A stretch of DNA of 64,000 nt from Polyangiaceae bacterium (GTDB lineage Bacteria; Myxococcota_A; Polyangia; Polyangiales; Polyangiaceae): the NCBI GenBank assembly GCA_025937835.1, contig JAICQO010000027.1:1-64000 (forward strand), written 5' to 3'. Shown in pieces: positions 63,958-64,000 of this stretch. The notes below the pieces were generated by a model. The model worked only from the letters and a program-made list of their open reading frames with translations. It was not told the origin of the DNA and made no database searches. Position 1 is the first letter of the stretch. Every line of letters begins with the position of its first letter. The position numbers and the translations under genes were made by a program.

Positions 63958-64000
63958 TCAGTGCACCGAGGCAGACTTCCACTTGATGTTGCAGCCGATA
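63958..64000 (-). CDS. C-terminal fragment of a possible thioredoxin/peroxiredoxin-like protein (cut by window edge)
   Basis: Only the last 13 codons lie inside the window on the minus strand and end ...IGCNIKWKSASVH-TGA. The GCNIKWK motif resembles the C-terminal end of AhpC/TSA-like thioredoxin-family (Prx-like) proteins. The gene body is beyond the right edge, so the call is tentative. Confidence 0.45.
   Translation of the reverse strand, partial: IGCNIKWKSASVH

Overview
The window reads as a chromosomal segment of a high-GC, Gram-negative bacterium of the phylum Myxococcota, most likely a Polyangia/Sorangium-type myxobacterium. The pointers are the very high GC content and strong third-position GC bias, many lipoproteins with Gly/Ser/Thr-rich linkers after a lipobox, a cytosolic Ser/Thr kinase with a coiled-coil tail, FHA-DUF4388 and bactofilin proteins, and frequent tail-to-tail overlaps of convergent genes. 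This is inference from gene style; no rRNA or other phylogenetic marker is present. I found no phage, CRISPR array, intact insertion sequence, tRNA or rRNA.

Layout. 1-5,000: an HNH endonuclease at the left edge, a 93-bp inverted copy of the end of hisD, and two minus-strand lipoproteins (EGF plus HAF repeats; six-fold Cys repeats). 5,000-8,200: purB-trmH, a 61-bp tandem repeat, and a TauE/SafE permease. 8,300-12,400: three consecutive bactofilins with an outer-membrane barrel, then an SMI1/KNR4-like gene coupled to hisD. 12,300-15,600 (minus): an FHA-DUF4388 protein and a membrane histidine kinase split by an in-frame amber codon. 15,700-23,500: a 1511-residue metalloprotease lipoprotein, nadD, a [2Fe-2S]/FAD protein, an orphan ccmB and a WYL regulator. 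23,500-27,300: a putative small mobile remnant, a large VWA lipoprotein, a DUF2505-like protein and a histone-H1-like protein.

27,500-35,300: gltX with a CPBP protease, speA, a repeat-rich lipoprotein, an NTF2-like protein, a lytic transglycosylase, a cupin and an HPF-like protein. 35,300-43,000: a beta-propeller lipoprotein, a WYL regulator divergent from a pyrimidine/thymidine phosphorylase gene, metG and a lipoprotein. 43,000-49,800: an SDR dehydrogenase, a polysaccharide flippase, a family 2 glycosyltransferase, rmlC-rmlD (dTDP-rhamnose) and a dicarboxylate symporter, which together suggest part of a surface-polysaccharide locus. 49,900-54,500: a TonB-like protein, a polytopic membrane protein, a response regulator, ctaB and tatA. 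54,600-58,100: an exported protein, a Ser/Thr kinase coupled to a Rieske protein, and a DUF1232 protein. 58,150-63,640: four successive VWA lipoproteins that share a Cys-rich C-terminal module. The right edge carries the tail of a possible thioredoxin/Prx-like gene.

Most genes are ordinary housekeeping or envelope functions. The points most worth a second look are the VWA lipoprotein array and its common C-terminal module, the synonymous-only hisD fragment, the amber-split kinase, the bactofilin trio, and the small inverted-repeat element near 23.5 kb.
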